A DNA stretch of 64,000 nt from Planctomycetota bacterium (GCA_019456255.1 VRUG01000002.1:1-64000), one strand, 5' to 3'. Positions 46,019 to 55,718 are shown, counted from the first letter of the stretch. The notes: generated by a model from the letters alone, not told the origin. A program made the numbers and translations.

Positions 46019-47986
46019 CTATTTTTGACGAACAACTTCCACTTTGCATTTTGGTATCGCAGATAAAAACATCCCCCCGTAACGCTTGTTGATTATCCTG
46101 CTGTCAAGAACAACTACTATCCCTTTGTCGCTCTTGCTGCGAATAAGCCGACCGAATCCCTGTTTGAATTTGATAACTGCCGATGGCAATTGATAATCCT
46201 TAAACGGGTTACCGCCTTTATTCTTTATCAACTCTAACTTGCCGGCAATTAAAGGTTTATCCGGAACCGCAAAGGGAAGCCGAACTATAATAACATTACT
46301 AAGCGCCTCACCCGGAACATCCACTCCCTGCCAAAAACTTTCCGTACCAAATAATACACTCTTTTTCGCCTTCCTGAAACGCCTCAAGAGCCGCCCCCTG
46401 TCAACAGACACACTTTGCCGCAGCAATTCAATCTCCTCCTTCTCCAGCCAGCCGCTTATTTCATCTGCCATCCTCTCAAGCATCTCGTAGCTTGTAAAAA
46501 GAACAAATGCTCGCCCCTGCGTTTGCAAAAGATATTTCTTTATTGCCGTAACTGCACAAGTTACAAAATCTTTGTCATTAGGACTCGGCAAATCTTTTTC
46601 AATATAAAGCGTTACCTGCCTTTCATAATCAAAAGGAGAACCGAGTTTTAACTCATCAAACTTTACAAGCCCAACTCTATCGGCAAAAAACTTAAAACCG
46701 CTTTCACCGTCACTGCTCAATGTTGCGCTGGTCATTATCACAGACTCGTATTTATCAAGTAAAACCCTCTTTATGTCTTCTCCAATATCAAGCGATGCGC
46801 TCTTTAGCCGCACTGCCGACCTCTTTTTGGAACCCACCTCACTCCAGTAAACATAATCTTCCTTTTCCTGACTAAAAAATCCCTCAAGTTCTTTAGCTAA
46901 AACAGCACTGCGATTCGCAAATCTTATAATCTCATACCTCTCATCAATATCCTCGGTTTTACTTGACAACAAACTTAATTCGCTCCGCAACTGGTTTAAA
47001 TACCCAGAAAGATTGTCATCAATAAAACTCTTAGGACATCTGCCTTTGGTCTCTTTAAAATTACTGATGTACCACTTTTTAACATTCTCAAAGAAAAACT
47101 TACTTTCTTTTCTTATCCTGTTAACAATATCTATACACTTTTGCCCCTCTTCCCTATGAGTTAAAAACCCTCTGCGGCCCCCGACAGCATGTAACCCGTC
47201 AAGCAGGAACTTGACCCTGCCGCTGCTTATGTCTATTCCAAATTGCCCCTCTGCTACATGTTCAATATTATGAGCCTCGTCTATAATCACATATTTATAC
47301 TCCGGCAAAAGCGACACCGATTGCTCTTTGAGAACAAGGTCACTAAACATCAGTGCATGATTCACAACTATAATATCTGCACTTTCCAACTTCCGCCTCG
47401 CTCGCCTGTAAAAACAATTCGCGAAATGCTTACACCCTCTACCAGGGCAATTCCCCTGCTCACTGTTTACTGTATCCCAAACCCGCGAACTCGGAACAAA
47501 GAGCGTATCGCTAAGTGAACCGTCTTTTGTCTCTGATGCCCAACTGCTTATCTCCGACAATTCGTCATCAAACTGACTAAATCTCCTCTCACGGTTACGC
47601 AATGCAAACTCCAGCCGACGCCTGCAAAGATAATTGCCCCTGCCCTTTGCCAAAACCGCGTTAAAATTCCATGGCAGACATCCCGCCAGAAAAGGTAGGT
47701 CCTTATTAATCAACTGTTCCTGCAATGTAATGGTAAAAGTGCTTATCAAAATCTTGCCCACACCTCGGCTCACTGCCTCGATGGCAGGGACAAGATATGC
47801 AAAACTCTTACCAACACCTGTCCCTGCTTCGACAACCAACTGCCGACTGCCAATTAAGGCCTTATGAACCTCACAAGACATCCGAACCTGTTGGGGACGA
47901 GCCTCAAATCCGGAAAAAGAACGCCCAACAATTCCCCCATCTGACAGGACACCATTTATACCTAAAACTGTATTAGATTTTATCAT
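46019..47986 (-). CDS. DinG/XPD-family ATP-dependent DNA helicase
   Basis: A superfamily 2, 5'-3' helicase of 655 residues. Motifs: Walker A EAGTGVGKSFAYL (about 57), DEAHNIEHV (about 240), TSATLSSDG (about 420), FGTESFWQGVDVPG (about 545) and the final GFGRLIRSKSDKG (about 612). Four cysteines, one in YLCRRR and three in GNCPGRGCKHFANC (about 115-200), form the iron-sulfur cluster site. Such helicases resolve R-loops and G-quadruplexes. The start has no obvious ribosome site. Confidence 0.93.
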   Translation of the reverse strand: MIKSNTVLGINGVLSDGGIVGRSFSGFEARPQQVRMSCEVHKALIGSRQLVVEAGTGVGKSFAYLVPAIEAVSRGVGKILISTFTITLQEQLINKDLPFLAGCLPWNFNAVLAKGRGNYLCRRRLEFALRNRERRFSQFDDELSEISSWASETKDGSLSDTLFVPSSRVWDTVNSEQGNCPGRGCKHFANCFYRRARRKLESADIIVVNHALMFSDLVLKEQSVSLLPEYKYVIIDEAHNIEHVAEGQFGIDISSGRVKFLLDGLHAVGGRRGFLTHREEGQKCIDIVNRIRKESKFFFENVKKWYISNFKETKGRCPKSFIDDNLSGYLNQLRSELSLLSSKTEDIDERYEIIRFANRSAVLAKELEGFFSQEKEDYVYWSEVGSKKRSAVRLKSASLDIGEDIKRVLLDKYESVIMTSATLSSDGESGFKFFADRVGLVKFDELKLGSPFDYERQVTLYIEKDLPSPNDKDFVTCAVTAIKKYLLQTQGRAFVLFTSYEMLERMADEISGWLEKEEIELLRQSVSVDRGRLLRRFRKAKKSVLFGTESFWQGVDVPGEALSNVIIVRLPFAVPDKPLIAGKLELIKNKGGNPFKDYQLPSAVIKFKQGFGRLIRSKSDKGIVVVLDSRIINKRYGGMFLSAIPKCKVEVVRQK

Positions 47987-47991
47987 CTTAT

Positions 47992-48028
47992 AAAAAAACC
48001 GACCACTAAATCACATCTCTTTGGTCGG
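47992..48028 (-). terminator. Rho-independent terminator after the TPR gene
   Basis: On the minus strand, ccgacca/tggtcgg (7-bp perfect stem, 48022-48028 with 47999-48005) is followed by a seven-T run (plus-strand A-run 47992-47998). It separates the TPR gene from the helicase gene. Confidence 0.65.
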
Positions 48029-48106
48029 ATAATTCTGACACAATAACAAAACTATTGCAAGCAAACTCTTTAAGAACAATGAAAGAATTTAATATTATCA
48101 CAAATA

Positions 48107-49522
48107 TTATTCTTCTTGTTTTAGCATAGTCTCGATCGCTTTCTTAAGCGACGAAACCGCTACTGATTCCGGCATGCCCCTATGGGCAGCCTTAATAGCT
48201 TGATTTGACCATTCTCGCTGATCCATCTGGTAAAAAACATAAGCAAGAAGAAATCGTAATTCAGGTGCCTGGCTATTTGATGCCCAACGCCTGATATCTG
48301 CTATCCTTTGGTCGAGTACATCTTTACTGCCAAGCATTTCCGCAAAATCAACCCTAAAGTACGCATATTCTGGGAACATCTCCAACGTCCTTGCAAGAAA
48401 AAGTGCACTACTCATATACTCACCGGCAGCAAATAAGGCGAGACTTTTCCCTGCATACACAAGGGGGTCTGCAGGTTTATATATCGACGCCATTGTATAT
48501 GCATCCGCCGCCCAATAATATTCGCCACGCTTAAGGTGCTCTTCACCTGCTAACATGTATTGATTAAATTTACTTGTTGAGTAAGATGAAAATGTCTTAT
48601 GTTTACCTAAAAGAGTCTTCGCTTTGATGGAAATCTCCTCTTCTGAAAACTCATCCAAAGCAGAACCTCCTGCTTCTTCATCGCCTTCGATATCCTTTTT
48701 GCCCTCTTTAGCTTTTGACGCCTCAAGATCCTCCTGTAAAACTTCAAGTTGTTTCTGCATTAAATCATATACATCAACTTCCTTGTCTATCTTAAATTGC
48801 TCCCATAGGTCGGGTGCCTTAGCCGGGGCCTCAATACCAGGCGATTCCTTAAGACTGACATCTTCTTTCAACGCAGTTATGCCTGCCGGTAAACCCAAAT
48901 CATCTCGAAGCCCCTTTTCGTCTTCTTTGAATTGTTCGGCTTTCAACTTTTTATCTTCTAAGTATTTTTCAACATCACTTAAGAGCACTTTTTCCAACTG
49001 TCGCCTTGTTCGCGACATTGGTCTTAAGCTAATATCATCCTCAGGCTTATACAATACTCTCTCTTTGGGTAAAACCGGCAAAGCAAAACTGCTGGTCGCT
49101 GCACTTTTTGCGCCTTTTAATGTAGGTTGGCTCATCTTGCCTCCGCTCCCAGGTATCATACGTGTCACTGTGCGTGCCAGAGAATAATAAGGTGTCCTGC
49201 CAGAAGTGTGTATATAATCCCCAGAGCTTACTGAACGCCTGAGAAAAGGGTCTGTAACAACTGATGTACTCAGCGGTACACCGAAATCTGTCGTCGATTG
49301 ATACGGTACTACACCACGAAAATGCTTGCCGCCACCAACATTGCCTGTCACTACAAGATTACCGCTTCTATTAATAGGATTTGGGCTGCGAACCAGACCG
49401 CTCCTGTTGGCGCTGGCAGGAACCCTGCCAGAACCTAACGGCGACTTATCAAGACCAAGACAAACCCTCGAAAGATTCCCAAAAAATAATATCAAAACAA
49501 CCACAAAAAGCCTGGGTTTCAT
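48107..49522 (-). CDS. Secreted TPR-repeat protein of unknown function
   Basis: The 471 residues begin with a signal peptide (about 1-23, SRVCLG). A Ser/Gly/Pro-rich disordered part (about 25-140) is followed by an acidic coiled-coil region (about 165-300, with QLEKVLLSDVEKYLEDKKL) and C-terminal TPR units (YYWAADAYTMASIYKPADP, YMSSALFLARTLEMFPEYA). Probably an extracytoplasmic scaffold. I chose the ATG at 49522 (AAAGG upstream) because it begins the signal peptide; an in-frame TTG nine codons earlier is less likely. Confidence 0.72.
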   Translation of the reverse strand: MKPRLFVVVLILFFGNLSRVCLGLDKSPLGSGRVPASANRSGLVRSPNPINRSGNLVVTGNVGGGKHFRGVVPYQSTTDFGVPLSTSVVTDPFLRRSVSSGDYIHTSGRTPYYSLARTVTRMIPGSGGKMSQPTLKGAKSAATSSFALPVLPKERVLYKPEDDISLRPMSRTRRQLEKVLLSDVEKYLEDKKLKAEQFKEDEKGLRDDLGLPAGITALKEDVSLKESPGIEAPAKAPDLWEQFKIDKEVDVYDLMQKQLEVLQEDLEASKAKEGKKDIEGDEEAGGSALDEFSEEEISIKAKTLLGKHKTFSSYSTSKFNQYMLAGEEHLKRGEYYWAADAYTMASIYKPADPLVYAGKSLALFAAGEYMSSALFLARTLEMFPEYAYFRVDFAEMLGSKDVLDQRIADIRRWASNSQAPELRFLLAYVFYQMDQREWSNQAIKAAHRGMPESVAVSSLKKAIETMLKQEE

Positions 49523-49567
49523 ATCACTATATACCTTTTTTTTCACCAAAAGTTCTTTTTAAGTTAT

Positions 49568-50428
49568 TTATTCGTTTTTATATTTAGGCTTCTCCGCCCA
49601 ACTAAGCTTAGTCGCTAATGTATCCCACTGCGTCCGAAGAGGATTGTTTACTATAAGAAATTCACCTTTATCCCTTTTAACTCTTACAATATCACCAAGA
49701 GAAAGGCCGGTAGAAACCTGACCATCAACTGACACTGTGGTTCCTTTATTTACACGCAAGCCTACAACTTCTACCAAACTCTCTGCTTTAATAACGATTG
49801 GACGAAAACTAAGAGAATGAGGACAAATCGGCGTAATAACCATACCTTCCATATTACTTGAAAGAATAGGGCCGCCAGCAGAAAGATTGTACGCCGTTGA
49901 GCCGGTAGGGGTCGAAATTATCAAGCCGTCACTGGCACAACCTGCTAAAGGCTGACCATCTACAGACATCTTTAACTCTATCATCCCAAAAGGTTCGCCA
50001 GAAGTGATACAAATTTCGTTAATCGCTGATGAACTAAACTTCGATTTCGACTCACTGAAAACCTCACAGCTCAACATCATCCTCTTTTCTGTTCTGGTTT
50101 TACCTGCAATAATATCGTCAAAATACTGCTTCAACTCACTAACGCTAAATTCTGCCAAAAAACCAAGCTTACCAAGATTAACGCCAATAACAGGAATACT
50201 CATCTGGCTTAACTGCCTTGCCGCTGATATAATTGTTCCATCACCCCCGAACACCACCGCAAAGTCGCCATCTCTCAATATATCAATTGTGCATTCGTCA
50301 ATCCCGCAACTGGCAACTATATCAGCTTTACCTTTGGCAAAACTATTAAACTCTTCTATGGCCTTGCCGAAATCCCCTTTCTTAGGGTCGCCAAAAATTA
50401 CCAGTCTGGGTAGCTTTTTTGTAGACAT
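49568..50428 (-). CDS. nadK: NAD kinase
   Basis: The enzyme phosphorylates NAD to NADP. The 286 residues show AVVFGGDGTIISAAR (about 75), NLGKLGFLAEF (about 103), DGLIISTPTGSTAYNLSAGGP (about 167) and CPHSLSFRPIV. Together these form the polyphosphate/NAD kinase signature with the catalytic Asp in GGDG. It lies 23 bp downstream of dxs on the same strand. Confidence 0.95.
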   Translation of the reverse strand: MSTKKLPRLVIFGDPKKGDFGKAIEEFNSFAKGKADIVASCGIDECTIDILRDGDFAVVFGGDGTIISAARQLSQMSIPVIGVNLGKLGFLAEFSVSELKQYFDDIIAGKTRTEKRMMLSCEVFSESKSKFSSSAINEICITSGEPFGMIELKMSVDGQPLAGCASDGLIISTPTGSTAYNLSAGGPILSSNMEGMVITPICPHSLSFRPIVIKAESLVEVVGLRVNKGTTVSVDGQVSTGLSLGDIVRVKRDKGEFLIVNNPLRTQWDTLATKLSWAEKPKYKNE

Positions 50429-50450
50429 CGCTATAAAACCTAATTTTTAC

Positions 50451-52346
50451 TTACGTTAGACTAAGCATATTCTTTGCCGTTAGTACAATATTATCGGCAT
50501 TAAGACCAGCCTCCATAAGTTGCTGTTTTCGACTGTCTTGCTTTATAAACCGATTCGGCTGACCAAGAACTACTATTGGCTTCGGTATCCCCTCGGGAAA
50601 AGCCTCTGTAGCACACTCAAGAACCGCCGAACCAAATCCACACGCAGCACTGTGGTCCTCTATTGTGATTATACCCTTACCTTTACCAAGTAAAGATATT
50701 ATTTCTTGGTCTATCGGGGACGCAAAACGTCCGTTTATAACATCAACCGCAATACCCTCCTGCTCCAAAATATCACCGGCAATAACCGCTTCTCTCAGCA
50801 AATCGCCGTAACTGACTATCGCAAGAACAGAATCGGCTCTTTCTTTAACTGCCACACTCCTGCCCAATTTAAACGCTTTTGAACAGGATAAATCCAGGGA
50901 CTCACTACTGTCTACAAAAGCTTTCGGGTATCTTATGCAAACAGGCTTCTTAGAATCCAATGCAAATTTCAAGGCACATTTTAAATCAATCTCATTAGCC
51001 GGAGATACTAAAACCATATTGGGCATCATCCGCAAAAAACCTATGTCCATCAAACCATGATGAGTTGGGCCATCTGCGCCAACTACCCCTGAACGGTCAA
51101 TACAAAAAACTACCGGAAGATTCTGTAATGCAACTTCTTGAAATATCTGGTCGAAACTTCGCTGCAAAAACGTTGAATAAATACACACCACTGGCTTCAA
51201 ACCTGTTTTAGCCAAACCAGCTGCAATATCAACCGCCACACTTTCGGCGATTCCAACATCATAAAATCTATCACTGAACTTTTCTCTAAACTCTGTCAAG
51301 CCCGTGCCGTCACACATAGCTGATGTTATACCAATTATTTTCTCATCTTTTTCAGCTAACTCAACGATTGCTTCGCTAAATGCCTTAGTGAAACTACGCC
51401 CTGTTTCAGCCGAAGCTGGCTCAACCAATTCGCCGTTCATCCTAAATGGACCTGTTGAATGAAATCGATGGTCCTGCTCTGCAGGGACAAAGCCCTTGCC
51501 TTTCTTAGTATAAACATGCAGCAACGCCGGATGGTCCAAATCGGACAAACATTTAAACAACTCCACAAGCGACTCTATATCATGTCCATCTACCGGGCCA
51601 AAGTAGGGTATATTCAAACTCTCAAACATTTGACTCGCCGGAAGGGTCATTCGAATCGTCTTTTTAATCCGCTCAAGAGCCTCTTCGACGCCCTTACCTA
51701 TTACCGGCAAATGCTCTAAAATATTATTCGTTGTCTTTCGCAAATCCTCATAAGTGTGACTAAGCCGAACTTTTGAAAAATATTTCGCCAACGCTCCCTG
51801 CGTCACGTCTATCGCCATCGAGTTATCATTTAAAACTATAAGCATTTGCCTTTTGACAAGGCCTAGATTATTTAATGCCTCGAATGAAACACCATTCACG
51901 ATACTCGCATCGCCAACTAATGATACTATTTTATCTTCTTGTTTAGTCTGATACTGACCCAAAGCCAAGCCAATCGCTGTCGAAACCGCCGTGCCGGCAT
52001 GACCCACACTAAATGAATCGTAACCACTCTCGGATGGATTGGGGAAACCGCTTAAGCCCCCACCTTGACGAAGTTGGCCAAATTGCTCTCTTCTGCCCGT
52101 AATAATCTTATGAGCATAGCATTGATGACCGACATCCCAAAGAAGTTTGTCTTGTTTAAAATTAAACACATAATGAAGAGCAATGGTCAACTCCACAACA
52201 CCAAGGCTGCTCGCTAAATGACCTCCGGTCTTACCGACCGACTCAATCATAAACTCTCGAATCTCTTCAGCGAGAACCGCAAGTTGCTCAACTGTCAACT
52301 GCTTTAAGTCTTCAGGACTATTTATTTGTTCTAATAGATTATACAT
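50451..52346 (-). CDS. dxs: 1-deoxy-D-xylulose-5-phosphate synthase Dxs
   Basis: Dxs, a thiamine-diphosphate enzyme, makes DXP from pyruvate and glyceraldehyde-3-phosphate, starting the MEP isoprenoid pathway. The 631 residues have GHASSLGVVELTIALHYVF-type N-terminal signature (HLASSLG), the TPP motif GDASIVNGVSFEALNNLG with NDNSMAIDVTQGA, FGPVDGHD, and the transketolase centre DRSGVVGADGPTHHG. I prefer the ATG at 52346: a strong promoter puts the transcript start near 52351, so the mRNA would have almost no leader. A GTG at 52355 is also in frame. Confidence 0.95.
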   Translation of the reverse strand: MYNLLEQINSPEDLKQLTVEQLAVLAEEIREFMIESVGKTGGHLASSLGVVELTIALHYVFNFKQDKLLWDVGHQCYAHKIITGRREQFGQLRQGGGLSGFPNPSESGYDSFSVGHAGTAVSTAIGLALGQYQTKQEDKIVSLVGDASIVNGVSFEALNNLGLVKRQMLIVLNDNSMAIDVTQGALAKYFSKVRLSHTYEDLRKTTNNILEHLPVIGKGVEEALERIKKTIRMTLPASQMFESLNIPYFGPVDGHDIESLVELFKCLSDLDHPALLHVYTKKGKGFVPAEQDHRFHSTGPFRMNGELVEPASAETGRSFTKAFSEAIVELAEKDEKIIGITSAMCDGTGLTEFREKFSDRFYDVGIAESVAVDIAAGLAKTGLKPVVCIYSTFLQRSFDQIFQEVALQNLPVVFCIDRSGVVGADGPTHHGLMDIGFLRMMPNMVLVSPANEIDLKCALKFALDSKKPVCIRYPKAFVDSSESLDLSCSKAFKLGRSVAVKERADSVLAIVSYGDLLREAVIAGDILEQEGIAVDVINGRFASPIDQEIISLLGKGKGIITIEDHSAACGFGSAVLECATEAFPEGIPKPIVVLGQPNRFIKQDSRKQQLMEAGLNADNIVLTAKNMLSLT

Positions 52347-52357
52347 TTGAACCACTC

Positions 52358-52386
52358 ATTATATAAAAAAACACCCTCAATTTCAA
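52358..52386 (-). promoter_or_regulatory. Strong promoter of dxs, leaderless or short leader
   Basis: On the minus strand TTGAAA (52386-52381), a 17-bp spacer and a perfect TATAAT (52363-52358). The transcript would start near 52351, about 5 nt before the ATG at 52346. Confidence 0.7.
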
Positions 52387-52479
52387 TCTATTGCTAAATA
52401 AACCACAAAGATACAACTATCGATAAATAATCCTCCATATCTGCCAAAAAACGCCGCTTCCAAAAACTAACAAATTCAT

Positions 52480-52497
52480 CCACGGGCAAACCCGTGG
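52480..52497. repeat. Perfect hairpin ccacggg-caaa-cccgtgg
   Basis: A 7-bp stem with a 4-nt loop. It resembles REP or IS200/IS605-end stem-loops in form, but no transposase is near and only one copy is in the window. Confidence 0.5.
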
Positions 52498-52512
52498 TTT
52501 CCTGTAAGGAAG

Positions 52513-52543
52513 AAAAAAGGCTGCAAACTTAATGTTTACAGCC
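52513..52543 (-). terminator. Rho-independent terminator for the small gene at 52607
   Basis: Minus strand: a 10-bp stem with one mismatch (gtttacagcc, 52534-52543, with ggctgcaaac, 52519-52528) and a 5-nt loop, followed by a six-T run (plus A-run 52513-52518). Confidence 0.75.
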
Positions 52544-52606
52544 GAGTGATTAGGAATATGAATTAATTGTCAAATAATTCATTCGTATATTTCAGAATCT
52601 AATTAT

Positions 52607-52804
52607 TTAACCCATAGGCGGTGGTCTGCATTGAATTGACGAATGCCATTTTTGCAAACAGAACATTTCCATTATTGCTCTGCTCTGAGGTTTATCTTCG
52701 CACTCGTCTATCCCCCAAAGGTTAAATAAATTAAACAGAAATTTAATCGCTAAAAATATCACCCCAAAAAGCACACCCTCCACCGCAATTATTCTCGAGT
52801 CCAT
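52607..52804 (-). CDS. Small membrane protein, unknown function
   Basis: The 65-residue protein has a hydrophobic segment (about 8-30, VEGVLFGVIFLAIKFLFNLF) and a polar C-terminus with ECEDKPQSR and CRPPPMG. AAGGA lies 9 bp before the ATG and a terminator follows 64 bp after the stop; these support a real gene. No homology is recognised. Confidence 0.55.
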   Translation of the reverse strand: MDSRIIAVEGVLFGVIFLAIKFLFNLFNLWGIDECEDKPQSRAIMEMFCLQKWHSSIQCRPPPMG

Positions 52805-53107
52805 TCTCTATATTCCTTAAAAAAGCGATGTCACGTTTGACTCTATCGGCTTGTCGCGATTTTTCCCTTAATCAAAGTGCTGACTCGTCACCACCGCAAC
52901 ACACATACAGAAACTGCATATCAGTATCAAAAAGCGACTTTGAACCGGGCCAATTCAACGCCTTAATCTTTTCCGTGATAACAAAAGATATGCCCTTTTG
53001 ATACTGATAATAAGGCCGACCTGATACAAAAATACCCCCATTTAACAATTTAAATCCCCCTGACGAATAAAAATGATTTTTGAAAAAATTTTTAATCGAC
53101 CGATTTT
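52805..53107. other. Non-coding stretch between a small gene and the prenyltransferase
   Basis: No gene or recognisable structure is seen in these 303 bp. The promoter of the 65-residue gene must lie here (minus strand), but I found no convincing -35/-10 pair. Confidence 0.5.
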
Positions 53108-53998
53108 CTACCTCGTACGCTCCAGCAACGCTTTCGCTAACTGCCGCAAGACTTCCGCCTTCTCGCCAAAAGACCCTAAAGCCTCCACTGCCTCTTCGGC
53201 CAACTTCACAGCCCTCTCTTTCGACCCCTCAATTCCCAACAATGACGGGTAGGTTATTTTTCCTGCTTTTTCATCTTTGCCTGCTGTTTTACCCAATTGC
53301 TTACTCGAACCAGATACATCAAGAATGTCATCGGCTACCTGAAAGCCTAGACCTATCTTCAAACCATATTCACAAAGTGATTCATATTCGCCACGCTTCG
53401 CACCACCTGCGATAGCACCCATTGCAACGCTGCATTGAAACATCTTGGCAGTTTTATTGGTATGAATATACTCCAGCTGCTCTTCACTGCCTTTTGTTTT
53501 TTCTGACTGTAGGTCCGCCAATTGACCCGCAACCATTCCCGCAGGACCAGCCGACCCAGCTAATTGACCTACTAATTTTATCGCCACACCAGCATCGTCA
53601 ATCTCTTTAGACAAAATCTCAAAGGCAAGAGTCAAAAGTCCATCGCCTGCCAAAATAGCGGTCGCCTCATCAAACGCTATATGGCACGCAGGCTTGCCTC
53701 GGCGAATCTCATCATCATCCATCGCTGGTAAATCATCATGGATAAGGGAATATGTATGCACCATTTCAATCGCCGCTGCCGCAATTTCCGCATTGCGATT
53801 CACCTGCCCGCTAACAACTTCACAACCCCACAACACCAATGCCCCACGGATACGCTTGCCCTCCGCCTCCAACACATATTTAAAAACCTCTCCCAGCTCA
53901 CCACCTATAAGATTACGGTCAGCTAAAATGCCGCGAAGAACATTATTTACTTTTTCGGCGTTCTCAGATAACCGTTCTTTAAAGTCTCTTTGCTGCAT
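53108..53998 (-). CDS. ispA: Polyprenyl diphosphate synthase (farnesyl/geranylgeranyl type)
   Basis: The enzyme condenses C5 units into farnesyl or geranylgeranyl diphosphate. The 296 residues contain the first Asp-rich motif HDDLPAMDDDEIRRGKP (about 90) and the second, VADDILDVSG (about 222), plus the GKTAGKDEKAGKITYPSL lid. Chain length cannot be read safely; the name ispA is by family. It is in the same area as dxs, although a small gene and 0.3 kb separate them. The ribosome site is weak. Confidence 0.9.
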   Translation of the reverse strand: MQQRDFKERLSENAEKVNNVLRGILADRNLIGGELGEVFKYVLEAEGKRIRGALVLWGCEVVSGQVNRNAEIAAAAIEMVHTYSLIHDDLPAMDDDEIRRGKPACHIAFDEATAILAGDGLLTLAFEILSKEIDDAGVAIKLVGQLAGSAGPAGMVAGQLADLQSEKTKGSEEQLEYIHTNKTAKMFQCSVAMGAIAGGAKRGEYESLCEYGLKIGLGFQVADDILDVSGSSKQLGKTAGKDEKAGKITYPSLLGIEGSKERAVKLAEEAVEALGSFGEKAEVLRQLAKALLERTR

Positions 53999-54135
53999 AA
54001 GATATCAAACCACTATTAACAATTGATTATTAATCTCTAATCACTTACCATTGATTACTGAAAATAGTAAAGTGTAAACACTAAATAGTAAATGGATTTT
54101 TTATTTTTTAACTGGATATCTTCGGGAAATTAAAG

Positions 54136-55059
54136 ATGATTCTCATCCTTGGCGTAACAGCTTCCGGCAAAGCAACGCTGGCTTTTGAACTGGCGAAAAG
54201 TTTAGATGCTGAAATAATCAGCGTCGATTCAATGAAAATCTATCGCAGAATGGACATCGGCACCGCAAAACCGTCAATACAAGCTCAGGAAAAAATCAAA
54301 TATCATCTAATCGATGTTGTCGAACCAAGCGAACCATTCAATGTCGGGATGTTCATCGAATTAACAAATCAGGCCATCGACCAGATAAAAAAACAAAATA
54401 AACCTGTCGTCGCCGTCGGCGGCACTGCTTTGTATATCAAGTCCTTATTATATGGTATCTTTGAAGGACCCGGAACCGACCAAAAAATACGCGACCAGCT
54501 AAAAGATGATGCCAAAAATCAGGGACTTGCAAAACTACATGAACAATTAGCAAAACTTGATCCGCAAGCTGCACTAAAAATCCATCCAAATGACGAGAAA
54601 AGAATTATTCGAGCACTTGAAGTACACCAACTTACCGGAAAGCCTATCTCAAGCTTCCAAAACCAATGGACGCAAGATAATTCGGACAACTCTGAAAACT
54701 GGAAAATAATTGGGCTAAGAAGAGAAAAAACCATCGAATCTAAAAGGATAAATGCAAGAGTTAAAAAAATAGTCGAAAATGGACTGGTAGACGAAGTTAA
54801 ATCGCTGCTAAACGAAGACAAGCCGCTAAGCAAACAGGCCAAGGGAGCTATCGGATATGCTGAAATAATCGACCATCTAAATAACAAAACATCTCTCGAC
54901 CAAGCCGTCGAGCTTATAAAAAAGAACACCAGGCACATGGCAAAACATCAACGCACCTGGTTTAAAACTTTCAAAAATGTGAACTGGATAGATATTGAAC
55001 CGGATGAATCTGCAGAGAAAATCTTTGAAAGAACAAAAGAACTGCTGGGAAATATCTAA
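54136..55059 (+). CDS. miaA: tRNA dimethylallyltransferase MiaA
   Basis: MiaA adds an isopentenyl group to A37 of tRNAs that read UNN codons. The 307 residues show LILGVTASGKATLAFELAK (about 2-20), SVDSMKIYRRMDIGTAKPS (about 34), HLIDVVEPSEPFNVG, VAVGGTALYIKSLLYG and a C-terminal RHMAKHQRTWF. The Walker A, usually GPTASGK[TS], reads GVTASGKAT: the residue after Lys is Ala. It precedes the convergent ATP-cone gene by 7 bp. Confidence 0.93.
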   Translation: MILILGVTASGKATLAFELAKSLDAEIISVDSMKIYRRMDIGTAKPSIQAQEKIKYHLIDVVEPSEPFNVGMFIELTNQAIDQIKKQNKPVVAVGGTALYIKSLLYGIFEGPGTDQKIRDQLKDDAKNQGLAKLHEQLAKLDPQAALKIHPNDEKRIIRALEVHQLTGKPISSFQNQWTQDNSDNSENWKIIGLRREKTIESKRINARVKKIVENGLVDEVKSLLNEDKPLSKQAKGAIGYAEIIDHLNNKTSLDQAVELIKKNTRHMAKHQRTWFKTFKNVNWIDIEPDESAEKIFERTKELLGNI

Positions 55060-55066
55060 AACCACC

Positions 55067-55657
55067 TCAAATGACTTGCAATTGACGCTCAGCACGCAAT
55101 AAAGCAGCTGTGTCACCTAACACCAGCTGCTTTATCAAACTGCTGGAAATCAAAGCAAGCTCCATGTTTAATATCTTATCCTCAACCATCGACGCAATTG
55201 CGCGTGCAGTTTGATAATCAACATCATATTTAGAAACGAGGCCGGCAACTATTTTGGACTTGTTCCACCGACTACGATGGCTCTCTGACCCCAACTCACG
55301 CAGCATTTTGGCGTCTGATAGTTCACAAACATCAACAGATACCACCTCAATCCTGCTGCGCTTAAGCTTACGACGATAATGATAATCATTTAAAGCAATA
55401 GCAGCCTCACTGTATCTCGTATCTGCCAAAACAGCTTTAACTGCTGAAAATATCTCACCGCTTGTAATTGTTCGACGATTTTGCTTGTGATAAAGAAAGT
55501 AAGTCACCACCTCGGCAAGCTGTTCTGCAACATAAACATCTGCCTGCTCGGCACTAGACAACGCACTGCTGATAGTACCTATAACCTTCGTGTGCAGATA
55601 CTCCTCAACACTGCCGTCTGCCTTAACAACCTTCAATTTGTTTTTCACCCCGCCCAT
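55067..55657 (-). CDS. ATP-cone domain protein
   Basis: The 196 residues start with an ATP-cone (about 6-95: VVKADGSVEEYLHTKVIGTI, ITSGEIFSAVKAVLADTRYS, ALNDYHYRRK). A second helical unit follows (about 128-190, RWNKSKIVAGLVSKYDVDYQ, LISSSLIKQLVLGD) that resembles a degenerate second cone. ATP-cones sense ATP/dATP in ribonucleotide reductases and NrdR. It lies 61 bp downstream of the nrdR stop on the same strand, so it probably belongs to dNTP control. CAGGGAAG precedes the ATG. Confidence 0.85.
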   Translation of the reverse strand: MGGVKNKLKVVKADGSVEEYLHTKVIGTISSALSSAEQADVYVAEQLAEVVTYFLYHKQNRRTITSGEIFSAVKAVLADTRYSEAAIALNDYHYRRKLKRSRIEVVSVDVCELSDAKMLRELGSESHRSRWNKSKIVAGLVSKYDVDYQTARAIASMVEDKILNMELALISSSLIKQLVLGDTAALLRAERQLQVI

Positions 55658-55718
55658 CTGCTTCCCTGCAAATTAAACGATTTCATATTTTTCTGCCTAA
55701 CCGCTAAAATAACTTTTA

